Below, piece by piece: positions 27,120 to 34,761 of a stretch of 64,000 bases of DNA. Position 1 is the first letter of the stretch; every line of letters begins with the position of its first letter. Source of the DNA: Planctomycetota bacterium (GTDB taxonomy: Bacteria; Planctomycetota; Planctomycetia; Planctomycetales; Planctomycetaceae); NCBI GenBank assembly GCA_027623235.1, contig JAQBVJ010000013.1, positions 1 through 64,000 on the forward strand, read 5' to 3'. The translations under genes were made by a program, and so were the position numbers. The notes beneath the pieces were generated by a model that saw only the letters and a program-made list of their open reading frames with translations, ran no database searches and was not told where the DNA came from.

Positions 27120-28241
27120 ATGACAGATTCGTTGTCCCAGATTCTTCCGCGAACGGCAGCGGTCATCCAGTCCGGACTGGAACGAGGCCTGCACAGCGGC
27201 GTCCAGATTTACGTTTCAATGAACGGCAAAGCCATTCTTGATGCCGCTCACGGTGAAGCTCGGCCCGGCGAGCCGATGACGACGGATGCGATTCTTCCGT
27301 GGCTTTCCGCCGGAAAGCCGCTGGCTGCCGTCGCGATTCTGCAGCTTGTTGAGAGAGGCTTGCTCGACCTGGACACGACAATCGCGGCGTTCCTCCCGGA
27401 ATTTGGATCGGGCGGGAAAGAGTCTGTCACCCTCCGGCACCTGCTCACGCACACGGGAGGATTTCGCAACGTGGAGTCCGGCTGGCCGCACGCTCCGTGG
27501 CAGGACGTGATTTCCCGAATCTGCGAGGCACCGATCGAGGACGGCTGGACCGTTGGTCAGACAGCCGGCTATCACCCGTCGTCGAGCTGGTACATTCTGG
27601 GCGAGTTGATCGAACGGCTGGACGGTCGCCCGTGGCCGCGATTTCTTCGCGATGAGATCTGCGAGCCGTTGAATCTCACTGACACCTGGAACGCGATGTC
27701 CGCAACGGTCTGGAAGGAACACAGCGATCGCATCGCTCCGCTGAGTCAACGAGACCGCGGCAAGGTGGAGCCGCTGTCGTGGCACGACTCGACCCACTGC
27801 GAACAGTCGTCTCCGGGCGTCAGCACGCGCGGCCCGATTCGACAACTGGGCCGCTTCTACGAGTGGCTCAGCGGTGTTTCATCCGTTCCGGAAATCCTCT
27901 CTTCTGAAACAAAGACGTTAATGACGAGTCGACATCGCGAAGCCGCGTTCGACAAGACGCTCTGCCACAAAGTCGACTTTGGCCTGGGAGTCATCGTCAA
28001 CTCAAACCGCTACGGTGCCGAAACGGTTCCTTACGGCTTCGGTCGATTCTGTTCTGAAGGCACGTTCGGGCATGGCGGCTCGCAATCGTCGATCGGGTTC
28101 GCCGATCCGGAACACGGCCTCGTCGTCGCCTGGGTGGCGAACACGCGGGCCGGCGAGGGGCAACATCAGAAACGAAATCGCGAGATGAACTCGGCCATTT
28201 ACCAGGACCTTGGACTCGTGCAGACACAGGATTCAAAATGA
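27120..28241 (+). CDS. Class C beta-lactamase-type serine hydrolase
   Basis: A 373-residue serine hydrolase of the beta-lactamase/transpeptidase-like family. I start it at the ATG at 27120 because the family resemblance begins there (ILPRTAAVIQSGLERGLHSG). The S-x-x-K motif is LSAGKP (Ser63, Lys66), followed by LLTHTGGF. YHPSSSWYILGELIERL provides the second-motif tyrosine, and HGGSQSSIGF near the end stands for the HxG motif. No signal peptide is visible, so it is probably cytoplasmic. Such proteins are often esterases or D-amino-peptidases rather than antibiotic-resistance enzymes. The stop codon overlaps the next start (ATGA), so it is translationally coupled to the DUF1295 gene. Confidence 0.9.
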   Translation: MTDSLSQILPRTAAVIQSGLERGLHSGVQIYVSMNGKAILDAAHGEARPGEPMTTDAILPWLSAGKPLAAVAILQLVERGLLDLDTTIAAFLPEFGSGGKESVTLRHLLTHTGGFRNVESGWPHAPWQDVISRICEAPIEDGWTVGQTAGYHPSSSWYILGELIERLDGRPWPRFLRDEICEPLNLTDTWNAMSATVWKEHSDRIAPLSQRDRGKVEPLSWHDSTHCEQSSPGVSTRGPIRQLGRFYEWLSGVSSVPEILSSETKTLMTSRHREAAFDKTLCHKVDFGLGVIVNSNRYGAETVPYGFGRFCSEGTFGHGGSQSSIGFADPEHGLVVAWVANTRAGEGQHQKRNREMNSAIYQDLGLVQTQDSK

Positions 28242-29080
28242 CGGACGTATTCCTGGCTTCGGCCGGATCCCTCATGGCACTGCTGATCGGCGTCTGGCTG
28301 CTGAGTATTCCGCTGAAAAATGTCAGCATCATCGACATCGCCTGGGGATTCGGGTTCGTCGTGGTTGCCTGGGCGAGCTTTCTGACCGCTCACGTCGAAA
28401 CACCGTCCTGGCCGAATCTGATTCTGCCAATCCTGGTCACCGTGTGGGGGCTGAGACTGACCAGCTACCTCGCCTGGCGGAACATCGGCAAGCCTGAGGA
28501 TTACCGCTACGTCGCGATGCGTGAAAAAAGAGGCTCATCCTTTGTGTGGTCGAGCCTGCTGCGGGTCTTCGCGCTGCAGGGAGTCATTCTGTGGGTCGTC
28601 TCTCTTCCGATCCAGGCGGCCGCCGCGAATCCCGCCTCGGCAGGTGGTGAGGGGGAACCGTGCCTCATCCTGACTTCGCTCGGCGTCACGTTCTGGGTCG
28701 TCGGAGTTTTCTTCGAGTCGGTTGGCGACTGGCAGCTCGCCCGCTTCAAGGCCAACCCCGATCACAAAGGCCGAGTCATGGATCGCGGATTGTGGCGGCT
28801 GACTCGCCACCCCAACTACTTCGGAGACTTCTGCGTCTGGTGGGGACACTGGCTTGTCTGCCTCGGCGTCAGCGAGATGGCCGCCACCTGGTGGACGGTG
28901 CTCAGCCCGGTGATCATGTCGTTCTTCCTGATCAAAGTGTCCGGCGTCGCTCTTCTGGAAAAGGCGATGAAAAACCGCTCACCCGAGTACGAAGACTACA
29001 TCCGCCGCACCAGTTCCTTCCTCCCGTGGCCACCGAGGCCCGGCGAACAGAGCATCGAATCGCCGCCTGCTGGTTCGTGA
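28238..29080 (+). CDS. DUF1295 membrane protein (steroid 5-alpha-reductase-like)
   Basis: A 280-residue integral membrane protein with about seven hydrophobic segments, belonging to DUF1295. The C-terminal half carries the reductase/methyltransferase-like signature: DRGLWRLTRHPNYFGDFCVW, then GVALLEKAMKNRSPEYEDYIRRTSSFLPW, where the R-H-P-N-Y and E-x-x-Y-x-x-Y residues are characteristic. Relatives reduce double bonds in lipids or sterols or methylate isoprenylated groups; the substrate is unknown. The start overlaps the stop of the serine hydrolase gene by 4 bases. Gap 29081-29365 holds a small dyad but no gene. Confidence 0.9.
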   Translation: MTDVFLASAGSLMALLIGVWLLSIPLKNVSIIDIAWGFGFVVVAWASFLTAHVETPSWPNLILPILVTVWGLRLTSYLAWRNIGKPEDYRYVAMREKRGSSFVWSSLLRVFALQGVILWVVSLPIQAAAANPASAGGEGEPCLILTSLGVTFWVVGVFFESVGDWQLARFKANPDHKGRVMDRGLWRLTRHPNYFGDFCVWWGHWLVCLGVSEMAATWWTVLSPVIMSFFLIKVSGVALLEKAMKNRSPEYEDYIRRTSSFLPWPPRPGEQSIESPPAGS

Positions 29081-29211
29081 ACCACGTGCACAACTGGCCA
29101 GAACAGGACTGCGGTTTGTCGCAGATTTGTACGAGTTTCGGCTGAATTTGCTCTCGCTGAAAAAGCATCTGTCCCAACTGCGTGCGGCTTGCCGAAAAGT
29201 GACCTCACAAC

Positions 29212-29230
29212 GACTGTACACACTTCAGTC
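29212..29230. promoter_or_regulatory. Small dyad upstream of lexA
   Basis: GACTG (29212-29216) and CAGTC (29226-29230) form an inverted repeat with a 9-bp spacer, 135 bp before the lexA start. LexA usually represses its own gene, so an operator is expected here. The arms are short and match neither the classical CTGT-N8-ACAG nor the GAAC-N4-GTTC box, so this is only a candidate. Confidence 0.25.
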
Positions 29231-29365
29231 GGGGATTAGCATCCCTGCCCTTCGTGTGGAAGCGTCGTCGGTTTCGGTTTTGGCAAACTGAATCGAGCTT
29301 CCTGAACCGCAGACATCCGGGCCAGATTGTCTGCTCATTTCCCTCCAGAGCCACTCGCAGGAACC

Positions 29366-29971
29366 ATGATCCATAAACCGCTTTCCACCCGCCAGCAGCA
29401 GATTTTTGATTTCATCATTGAGGAGATTCAGCAACGCAGCTACGCCCCCACCGTGCGGGAAATCGTCCGCCACGTGGGAGACAAATCGCCCACCAGCGTA
29501 CACCGCCATCTGAAGACGCTTGAGTCTCGCGGCTATCTCATCCGGGAAGCCAACAAGTCTCGATCGATCCGCCTGGCCGATCAGTTTCGAGGCCTCCCGC
29601 TCGACGGAATCTTCGCGGCCGGCAGCCCGATTCAGGCGGTCGAAGATGTCGAGCGGTTCGACCTCGGCCACATGTACGACCCGGCAACGCACTACATGCT
29701 GCGAGTCCGCGGCGACTCGATGATTGAAGATCACATCGATGATCGCGACCTGATCATCGTACGCCGGCAGACAACCTGCCGTGACGGCGACACTGTCGTC
29801 GCGCTGGTTGACGGCGACAACGCGACGCTCAAGCGGTTCTATCGTGAGGACGACGGCCGAGTGCGACTGCAGCCAGCCAACGAAACACTCGAACCGGTTT
29901 TCTCGACAAACGTCGACATCAAAGGCGTCGTCGTGGGAGTCATCCGCCCGGTCAAAGCTTCCAAATGCTGA
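29366..29971 (+). CDS. lexA: LexA SOS repressor
   Basis: A 201-residue LexA, the SOS-response repressor that cleaves itself when RecA is activated. The start at 29366 gives the usual MIHKPLSTRQQQIFDFIIEE; an earlier in-frame ATG at 29327 would add 13 non-conserved residues. The winged helix has APTVREIVRHVG and SPTSVHRHLKTLESRGYL. The cleavage site is Ala85-Gly86 (IFAAGSP), and the catalytic dyad is Ser118 (RGDSMIEDHIDD) and Lys156 (NATLKRF). All key residues are present, so the protein should be an active, self-cleaving repressor. It is transcribed alone. Together with ligA and the AddAB-like pair it makes this stretch relatively rich in DNA-repair functions. Confidence 0.96.
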   Translation: MIHKPLSTRQQQIFDFIIEEIQQRSYAPTVREIVRHVGDKSPTSVHRHLKTLESRGYLIREANKSRSIRLADQFRGLPLDGIFAAGSPIQAVEDVERFDLGHMYDPATHYMLRVRGDSMIEDHIDDRDLIIVRRQTTCRDGDTVVALVDGDNATLKRFYREDDGRVRLQPANETLEPVFSTNVDIKGVVVGVIRPVKASKC

Positions 29972-30011
29972 GCCTCATCGGTAGTCGTCCGAAGAGGCTG
30001 TGAGTTTTCAG

Positions 30012-30083
30012 CAGGCCGGAACAGGCACAACGCCGTTCCGGCAGTTCCAGTTGCCGGAACGGCGCTGCGCTTGGTCCGGCCTA
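30012..30083. repeat. 72-bp palindrome after lexA
   Basis: CAGGCCGGAACAGGCACAAC plus 12 bases pairs with 30052-30083 around an 8-bp loop; the inner part (GCCGTTCCGGCA / TGCCGGAACGGC) is perfect. One arm recurs at 62527-62559, showing a dispersed family. It may end lexA transcription. It is the first of three repeat structures filling the 466-bp gap 29972-30437. Confidence 0.8.
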
Positions 30084-30087
30084 CGCC

Positions 30088-30391
30088 TGGGCTGTTAAAA
30101 ATTCGGGGTTGACGGTGGAGGCGGCCTGATCCGTTTTTGTTCCGCGTGATGTTTGCTCATCCCGGCGTGTGCCTTGCTTGCGTTGGACCTGCTTTCGTTT
30201 CTCCGCGCTCTCCACTTCTCTGTGTTGCAACTCGCAAAGGCGACAACGCAGAGAACTGAAGAGCGCAGAGAAGCACAACGTCGGAAATCAATCTCTGAAC
30301 CCCGGCAAGCGGAGCAGAAGCAGACGCTGCAAAAACAGACGCTGCAAAAACGGTCAGATCGCCACTGCAACCCCAAACTTTTAACAGCCCA
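30088..30391. mobile_element. 304-bp inverted-repeat element (MITE-like)
   Basis: The ends TGGGCTGTTAAAA (30088-30100) and TTTTAACAGCCCA (30379-30391) are perfect inverted copies, and similarity continues inward for about 20 more bases (GGGGTTGACGGTGG versus GGGGTTGCAGTGG). GCC lies on both outer sides, a possible 3-bp target duplication. Inside are a second imperfect palindrome (30198-30227 with 30244-30273, CGCAGAGAA-rich) and two tandem copies of CAGACGCTGCAAAAA (30321-30350). There is no convincing coding content. A non-autonomous transposable element is the simplest reading; the family is unknown. Confidence 0.5.
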
Positions 30392-30437
30392 GCCTGCGCC
30401 TCTCGATGACGCCTTGATTGAGGACACTTCCTCGCGA

Positions 30438-31391
30438 CTACTTTTCGTGCTCCATCTTCCAGCCGGGCGACGTGACTGACTCGTGCGGCTCGACGAGCTT
30501 GTCGTAGAGCTCCGGTCGTCTCGCCTGGATGTAGCGGTGTCCGGAAGACTGTTCGAGCTTGTCTGGAGTCAGCACTCCCACCACAACGTCATCTTCCAGC
30601 GCGTGGCTTTCGGTGAGCACTTCGCCGAACGGGTCAAGAATCATCGCGAGGCCGGGCTTGACGGTGTCGTAGTCCCAGCCGATCGGGTTGCTGAAAACCG
30701 CGTAGATGCCGTTTTCCCACGCTCGGGCCGGCAGCCATTTCATGAGCCATTCCCGACCTTTCGGTCCGCGGAATTCCTGTCGCAGCCGCACCGGATCGGC
30801 GTGCCGGTTGTCCCACAAAGCGCGATCAATCGTGCCTCGACCCGGCATCGGCGAGGGCAGCCCACACGTGACGTGCGGCATAAAAATGATTTCCGCACCG
30901 AGCATCGTCGTCGCCCGGACGTTCTCGGGCAGGTTGTTGTCGTAGCAGATGGAAAAGCCGATCTTGCAGCCGAGCAGGTCGATGACGTTATAGCGGGATC
31001 CGGCCGTCAGATACGGATTCACAAAGGTGTGCAGCTTGTGGTACTTCGTGATGAAACCGTCCGGACTGACCGTGACGTAGCAGTTAAAAACGCTGCCATC
31101 GCTGTCGAGTTCGCACAGGCCTGCCATGACGACCGTCGAAAACTCCCGCGCGATTTCGATCAGCCGCTTTGTCGAGGGTCCATCAGGAACCGGCTCGGCG
31201 ACGTCCTGCAGTTGCTTCCGGCTGAGCGGTTGCAGCCACGTGTAGCCCGGGATGCAGCCTTCATGAAAGCTGACGATTTCCGCTCCCTGATCAACCGCTC
31301 GCCGCGTGAGCTCCCGAACCCGCGAGAGGTTGTACTCCGGATCGTTGTCCCGATTCTCGAACTGTGCCGTCGCTACTCGAATCTCGCGCAT
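30438..31391 (-). CDS. Carbon-nitrogen hydrolase (nitrilase superfamily)
   Basis: A 317-residue nitrilase-superfamily amidase with the complete Glu-Lys-Cys triad: Glu44 in SFHEGCIPGY, Lys119 in KYHKLHTF and Cys149 in GFSICYDNNLPEN. The start is MREIRVATAQFENRDNDPEY and the length is normal. Members cleave carbon-nitrogen bonds of amides, nitriles or carbamoyl groups; the substrate cannot be read from sequence. No signal peptide. It lies 17 bp after the conserved hypothetical gene on the same strand, which suggests they are cotranscribed. Confidence 0.93.
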   Translation of the reverse strand: MREIRVATAQFENRDNDPEYNLSRVRELTRRAVDQGAEIVSFHEGCIPGYTWLQPLSRKQLQDVAEPVPDGPSTKRLIEIAREFSTVVMAGLCELDSDGSVFNCYVTVSPDGFITKYHKLHTFVNPYLTAGSRYNVIDLLGCKIGFSICYDNNLPENVRATTMLGAEIIFMPHVTCGLPSPMPGRGTIDRALWDNRHADPVRLRQEFRGPKGREWLMKWLPARAWENGIYAVFSNPIGWDYDTVKPGLAMILDPFGEVLTESHALEDDVVVGVLTPDKLEQSSGHRYIQARRPELYDKLVEPHESVTSPGWKMEHEK

Positions 31392-31408
31392 CGTTCACTT
31401 TCTGTGGG

Positions 31409-32275
31409 TCACTCAAACTGGCCTTCGTCCGTAGCGCCGCCCTCTGGTTTTTTGTAGAACTCAGTGAGGTCGATGCCGCCCTTCAGTTCCTGCTCCATCA
31501 GCTTGAGCTTCTTTTCCATCTGCTGCAGCCGCTGCTCAATAACCGGGTGGATGAGAGTTTCCTCGGACTTCCTTTTCGGCTGAGGCACCTCCGGATAACC
31601 CAGTTGCCGTTGCAGAGCCTGAAACATGTAGAGCGGATCTTTGCCACGATTGGCCTTCGCAATGCGGCCTTCCCGAACTCCGAAAAGGATGTCTTGCGCC
31701 GCGGTCCATTCCGGATCTCTCAACGCGCGACGTTTCTCCTCGACGGCGAATTCGGATCTCAGATAGAGGAAATCGGAAAACTCTGCGGCACCAAGCTGCT
31801 GCTTCATCCAGCGAATCCACCGCTGCCATCGTTCGTCGAAAAACGGATCGGCGGCGACTGCTTTGAGCCCGTCCTCGTACCCCAGTCGGTTTCGTGCGAT
31901 GCACTCAAAATGAAAAATGAACAGCCCCGGAGGAGAGGCTTTATCGCTCGCCCGGTAGGCTGCCTCTGCCGCGAGAATCTGCAGAGCGATCAGGATGTCG
32001 AACCGGATCTTCTCTTCCTCGGCCCGGTTCATGATGTAGGCCTGAAACGGAGTGAAGTAGTGCGACATCCTCGTCATGGCATCGCTCAGCCGGCCGTTGT
32101 GACGGACCTCGCCCAGCAGAAAGTCGAGAGCCATCGGCAGATTTGTGGTGCTGAGAATCTCTTCGTGCAACTGCGCGAGGATTTCCTGAGCGGGCACGCC
32201 GTCGAGCAATCGCTCGCGGAAAGTCCGCCAGAGGTAGGCCTGTTCGATGTATTCTTCTTTGTCGAGCTGAGGCAT
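31409..32275 (-). CDS. Conserved-looking hypothetical protein, predicted helical, cytoplasmic
   Basis: A 288-residue protein I do not recognise. It is predicted to be almost wholly alpha-helical, with no signal peptide or membrane segment. Residues about 1-110 hold amphipathic helices (ERLLDGVPAQEILAQLHEEI, LSDAMTRMSHYFTPFQAYIM), 110-225 a region rich in tryptophan and aromatics (FDERWQRWIRWMKQQLGAAE), and the last 60 residues look coiled-coil-like (PVIEQRLQQMEKKLKLMEQE). It is 17 bp upstream of the nitrilase gene and divergent from the flavin oxidoreductase (107-bp spacer, likely shared promoters). A functional link with the amidase is possible but unproven. Confidence 0.7.
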   Translation of the reverse strand: MPQLDKEEYIEQAYLWRTFRERLLDGVPAQEILAQLHEEILSTTNLPMALDFLLGEVRHNGRLSDAMTRMSHYFTPFQAYIMNRAEEEKIRFDILIALQILAAEAAYRASDKASPPGLFIFHFECIARNRLGYEDGLKAVAADPFFDERWQRWIRWMKQQLGAAEFSDFLYLRSEFAVEEKRRALRDPEWTAAQDILFGVREGRIAKANRGKDPLYMFQALQRQLGYPEVPQPKRKSEETLIHPVIEQRLQQMEKKLKLMEQELKGGIDLTEFYKKPEGGATDEGQFE

Positions 32276-32382
32276 GTATCGCCTGGTCCGTTTATGATCC
32301 GGTTGGAATCCGAATTCTTCCCGGGACAGGCCTCAACGTCGAGGGCTGTGACGAAAGCCAGACAAACCGGCAGCGTTTCCGC

Positions 32383-33996
32383 ATGAACCGCCGCGAACTT
32401 CTCACATCATTCCTCGGCCTGCCGTTCGCCCTGGCGAGCGGTTGCAGCCTCGTCACGCCAAAGCTGCCGGCCGCAGGAGAGATCGTCGGCGGCTCGGCGA
32501 GCGTGGGGCACCGGATTCGGGACGGCTTTCAAGTCACCGTCTCGAATGATCGCTGGACCGAAACGGATGTCGTGATTGTCGGCGGAGGAATCGCCGGGCT
32601 GTCTGCGGCGAGGAAGCTCCTGCAGTCCGGCGTCGATCGGTTCGTGCTGCTCGAACTGGAGGAAAAGCCCGGTGGCACGTCGGTTTCCGGTGAGTCCGAC
32701 CTGATCGCGTACCCGTGGGGAGCTCATTACCTCCCGGTCCCGCTGCCGCACAACAAGTCGCTCATCGGTCTGCTCGACGAACTCGGCATCGTCGAGGGAC
32801 ACGGCGCCGACGGTTCGCCGCGCATCGCCGAACAGTACCTCTGCCGCGCTCCGCAGGAGCGGGTTTTCCACGACGGTGTCTGGCACGAGGACCTCTATCT
32901 GCGGGCCGGAGCCAGTGAATCCGACCTGGCCGAACTCGACGCGTTCAGAAAACGCATCGACAACTTCGTGGCCTTTCGCGACGAGTCCGGTCGGCGAGCC
33001 TTCACGATCCCCGCGGCAGACTGCTCGGACGAGAAGGAACTTCTCGCGCTGGATCAGCGATCGATGGCCGAATGGCTGCGCGAGCAGGGATTCTCATCCG
33101 AGCGGCTTTTCAAATTCGTCGACTACGCCTGCAGAGACGACTACGGCATGACCGTCGAGCAGACGAGTGCCTGGGCAGGTCTCTTTTACTTTGCGTCGCG
33201 AGTTGGCGAGGCGGGCGCGACATCGCAGCCGTTTATCACGTGGCCGGAGGGCAATGGCCGAGTCGTTTCGCATCTGGCAGGTCTCTGCGAAAAGCAGATC
33301 CTGTCCGGCTGGGCGGCCACGAAAATCGAGCCGCCGGAGTCTGGTTCCGGCTCGATCGAAGTGACCGCGTTTCGAGCGGGCACGAACGAAGCGCGAGCCT
33401 GGCGCGCGAAGCGAGTCGTGTTCGCCGCCCCGCCGTTCCTCGCCCCGTACATGATTCGTGGGCTCGAAGAAAATCGGTCGAGCGCGTTTCGAAAATTTGA
33501 ATTCGGCAGCTGGCTGGTCGCGAACCTGCACCTCACCGATCGGCCAGTGTCCGAGGGCTTTCCGCTTTGCTGGGACAACGTCATTTTCGAAAGCCCCTCG
33601 CTGGGCTACGTCGCAGCGACTCACCAGAAAGGCCTGGATTTCGGGCCGACTGTGCTGACCTGGTACTACCCACTTTGTGACGACGATCCGAAAATCCCCC
33701 GCGAACGACTGCTCAGTCTCACCTGGGAAGAATGGGCGGACGTCGTCCTGACCGACCTCGAACAGGCGCATCCGGAAATTCGCTCCCTCTGCCAGCGTCT
33801 CGACATCATGCGCTGGGGCCACGCGATGGTGAGGCCAACGCCGGGATTTATTTTCGGCGAGGCCCGAGCACTCAGCGCCGAGCCGTTTCGCAACATCCAC
33901 TTCGCCCACTCATCCCTGAGCGGCCTGGCTCTGCTCGAAGAAGCGTTCTACCACGGCGAGCGAGCGGCGACCGAGATCCTGACCGCCACGTCGTAG
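32383..33996 (+). CDS. FAD-dependent oxidoreductase (amine-oxidase-like), exported
   Basis: A 537-residue flavoprotein. The N-terminus MNRRELLTSFLGLPFALASGC combines a twin-arginine-like start with a lipobox ending at Cys21, so it is probably a folded, lipid-anchored export. The FAD-binding Rossmann motif DVVIVGGGIAGLSAARKL starts near residue 63, followed by LLELEEKPGGTSVSGE. The NAD(P)-binding/amine oxidase-like body includes AYPWGAHYLPVPLPHNKSL, and MRWGHAMVRPTPGFIFGEAR followed by FAHSSLSGLALLEEAFYHGE at the end, where FAD contacts are expected. The substrate (amine or protoporphyrin-like) is unknown. It is divergent from the hypothetical/nitrilase pair and convergent with the pseudouridine synthase gene. 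Confidence 0.88.
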   Translation: MNRRELLTSFLGLPFALASGCSLVTPKLPAAGEIVGGSASVGHRIRDGFQVTVSNDRWTETDVVIVGGGIAGLSAARKLLQSGVDRFVLLELEEKPGGTSVSGESDLIAYPWGAHYLPVPLPHNKSLIGLLDELGIVEGHGADGSPRIAEQYLCRAPQERVFHDGVWHEDLYLRAGASESDLAELDAFRKRIDNFVAFRDESGRRAFTIPAADCSDEKELLALDQRSMAEWLREQGFSSERLFKFVDYACRDDYGMTVEQTSAWAGLFYFASRVGEAGATSQPFITWPEGNGRVVSHLAGLCEKQILSGWAATKIEPPESGSGSIEVTAFRAGTNEARAWRAKRVVFAAPPFLAPYMIRGLEENRSSAFRKFEFGSWLVANLHLTDRPVSEGFPLCWDNVIFESPSLGYVAATHQKGLDFGPTVLTWYYPLCDDDPKIPRERLLSLTWEEWADVVLTDLEQAHPEIRSLCQRLDIMRWGHAMVRPTPGFIFGEARALSAEPFRNIHFAHSSLSGLALLEEAFYHGERAATEILTATS

Positions 33997-34014
33997 GGTG
34001 GGCCGAGCAAACTG

Positions 34015-34036
34015 GTCGGAGACGCTTCGCTCCGAC
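34015..34036. terminator. Hairpin between convergent genes
   Basis: GTCGGAG (34015-34021) pairs with CTCCGAC (34030-34036) around an 8-base loop, in the 43-bp gap between the flavin oxidoreductase and the convergent pseudouridine synthase gene. It could terminate both, though no T-run follows. Confidence 0.45.
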
Positions 34037-34039
34037 GAC

Positions 34040-34759
34040 CTACATTGGCAGTTCCGGCCAGTGCTCCGGCAGCGGAGCTTCAAACAGCATTTCGTCGTAC
34101 CGAATGGGATGCTTCACTTTCAGCGTTCGGGCATGCAACGCGATTCGCTCAACCGGCAGTTGGAATTCCTCGGGACGAGCCCACTCGCTGCCGCCGTACT
34201 TCGTGTCGCCGAGCACCGTCCAGCCGCGTGATGCGAACTGAACTCGAATCTGGTGCATTCGGCCGGTGATCAGCGTGACCTCAACCAGCGTCCCGCCTTC
34301 CACCGGGCCCAGCGTGCGGTAATCCAGTCGAGCCTCTCTGGCTCCGTCGGTTTCCGGAGTGGCGATGTCGGAACGAGCGGCCTCGCGGTTTTTCGTCAGC
34401 CAGTCGACCAGCAATCCTTCAGCCGGCTCGGGAGGCTGTGCGAGAATCGCAAGGTACTTTTTCGTCACGGTCCGTTCCGAAAACTGCTCGGAAAGTCGCT
34501 TGCTGACTTTCGAATTCTTTCCAAACACGAGCACGCCGCTGGTGGCTCGATCAAGCCGGTGCGGAACGCCGAGGTAGACGTTTCCTTCTTTGCCGTACTT
34601 CTTCGCAAGCCACGCTTTGATTTCGTTGACGAGCGACCGCGGCCCGATGAGCGGTCCTTCGGTGAGCCAGCCAACTGGCTTGTTGACGGCCAGCAGCGGA
34701 CCGTCTTCCAGCAGCAGCCAGTCCGGATCGGTCGTTGTCGAGAGGAGTTCGTCCGTCAT
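34040..34759 (-). CDS. RluA-family pseudouridine synthase
   Basis: A 239-residue pseudouridine synthase of the RluA family, which isomerises uridine to pseudouridine in rRNA or tRNA. The start at 34759 is chosen because homology begins soon after (GPLLAVNKPVGWLTEG); the upstream in-frame extension overlaps the preceding gene. The catalytic motif is PHRLDRATSGVLVFGKN, with the conserved aspartate. It is followed by TVTKKYLAILA, LDYRTLGPVEGGTLVEVTLI and TGRMHQIRVQFASRGW. It has no S4 domain and is short, closer to TruC/RluA than to RluC/RluD. It begins 2 bp after the stop of the GNAT gene, so the pair is translationally coupled. Confidence 0.95.
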   Translation of the reverse strand: MTDELLSTTTDPDWLLLEDGPLLAVNKPVGWLTEGPLIGPRSLVNEIKAWLAKKYGKEGNVYLGVPHRLDRATSGVLVFGKNSKVSKRLSEQFSERTVTKKYLAILAQPPEPAEGLLVDWLTKNREAARSDIATPETDGAREARLDYRTLGPVEGGTLVEVTLITGRMHQIRVQFASRGWTVLGDTKYGGSEWARPEEFQLPVERIALHARTLKVKHPIRYDEMLFEAPLPEHWPELPM

Positions 34760-34761
34760 GT

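Noticed and set aside
27120-28241. Antibiotic-resistance beta-lactamase
   Set aside because: No export signal, and the motifs fit the broad serine hydrolase family rather than AmpC.
30198-30350. CRISPR array in the repeat-rich gap after lexA
   Set aside because: Repeats are inverted or adjacent copies without spacers of regular length, and no cas gene is nearby.
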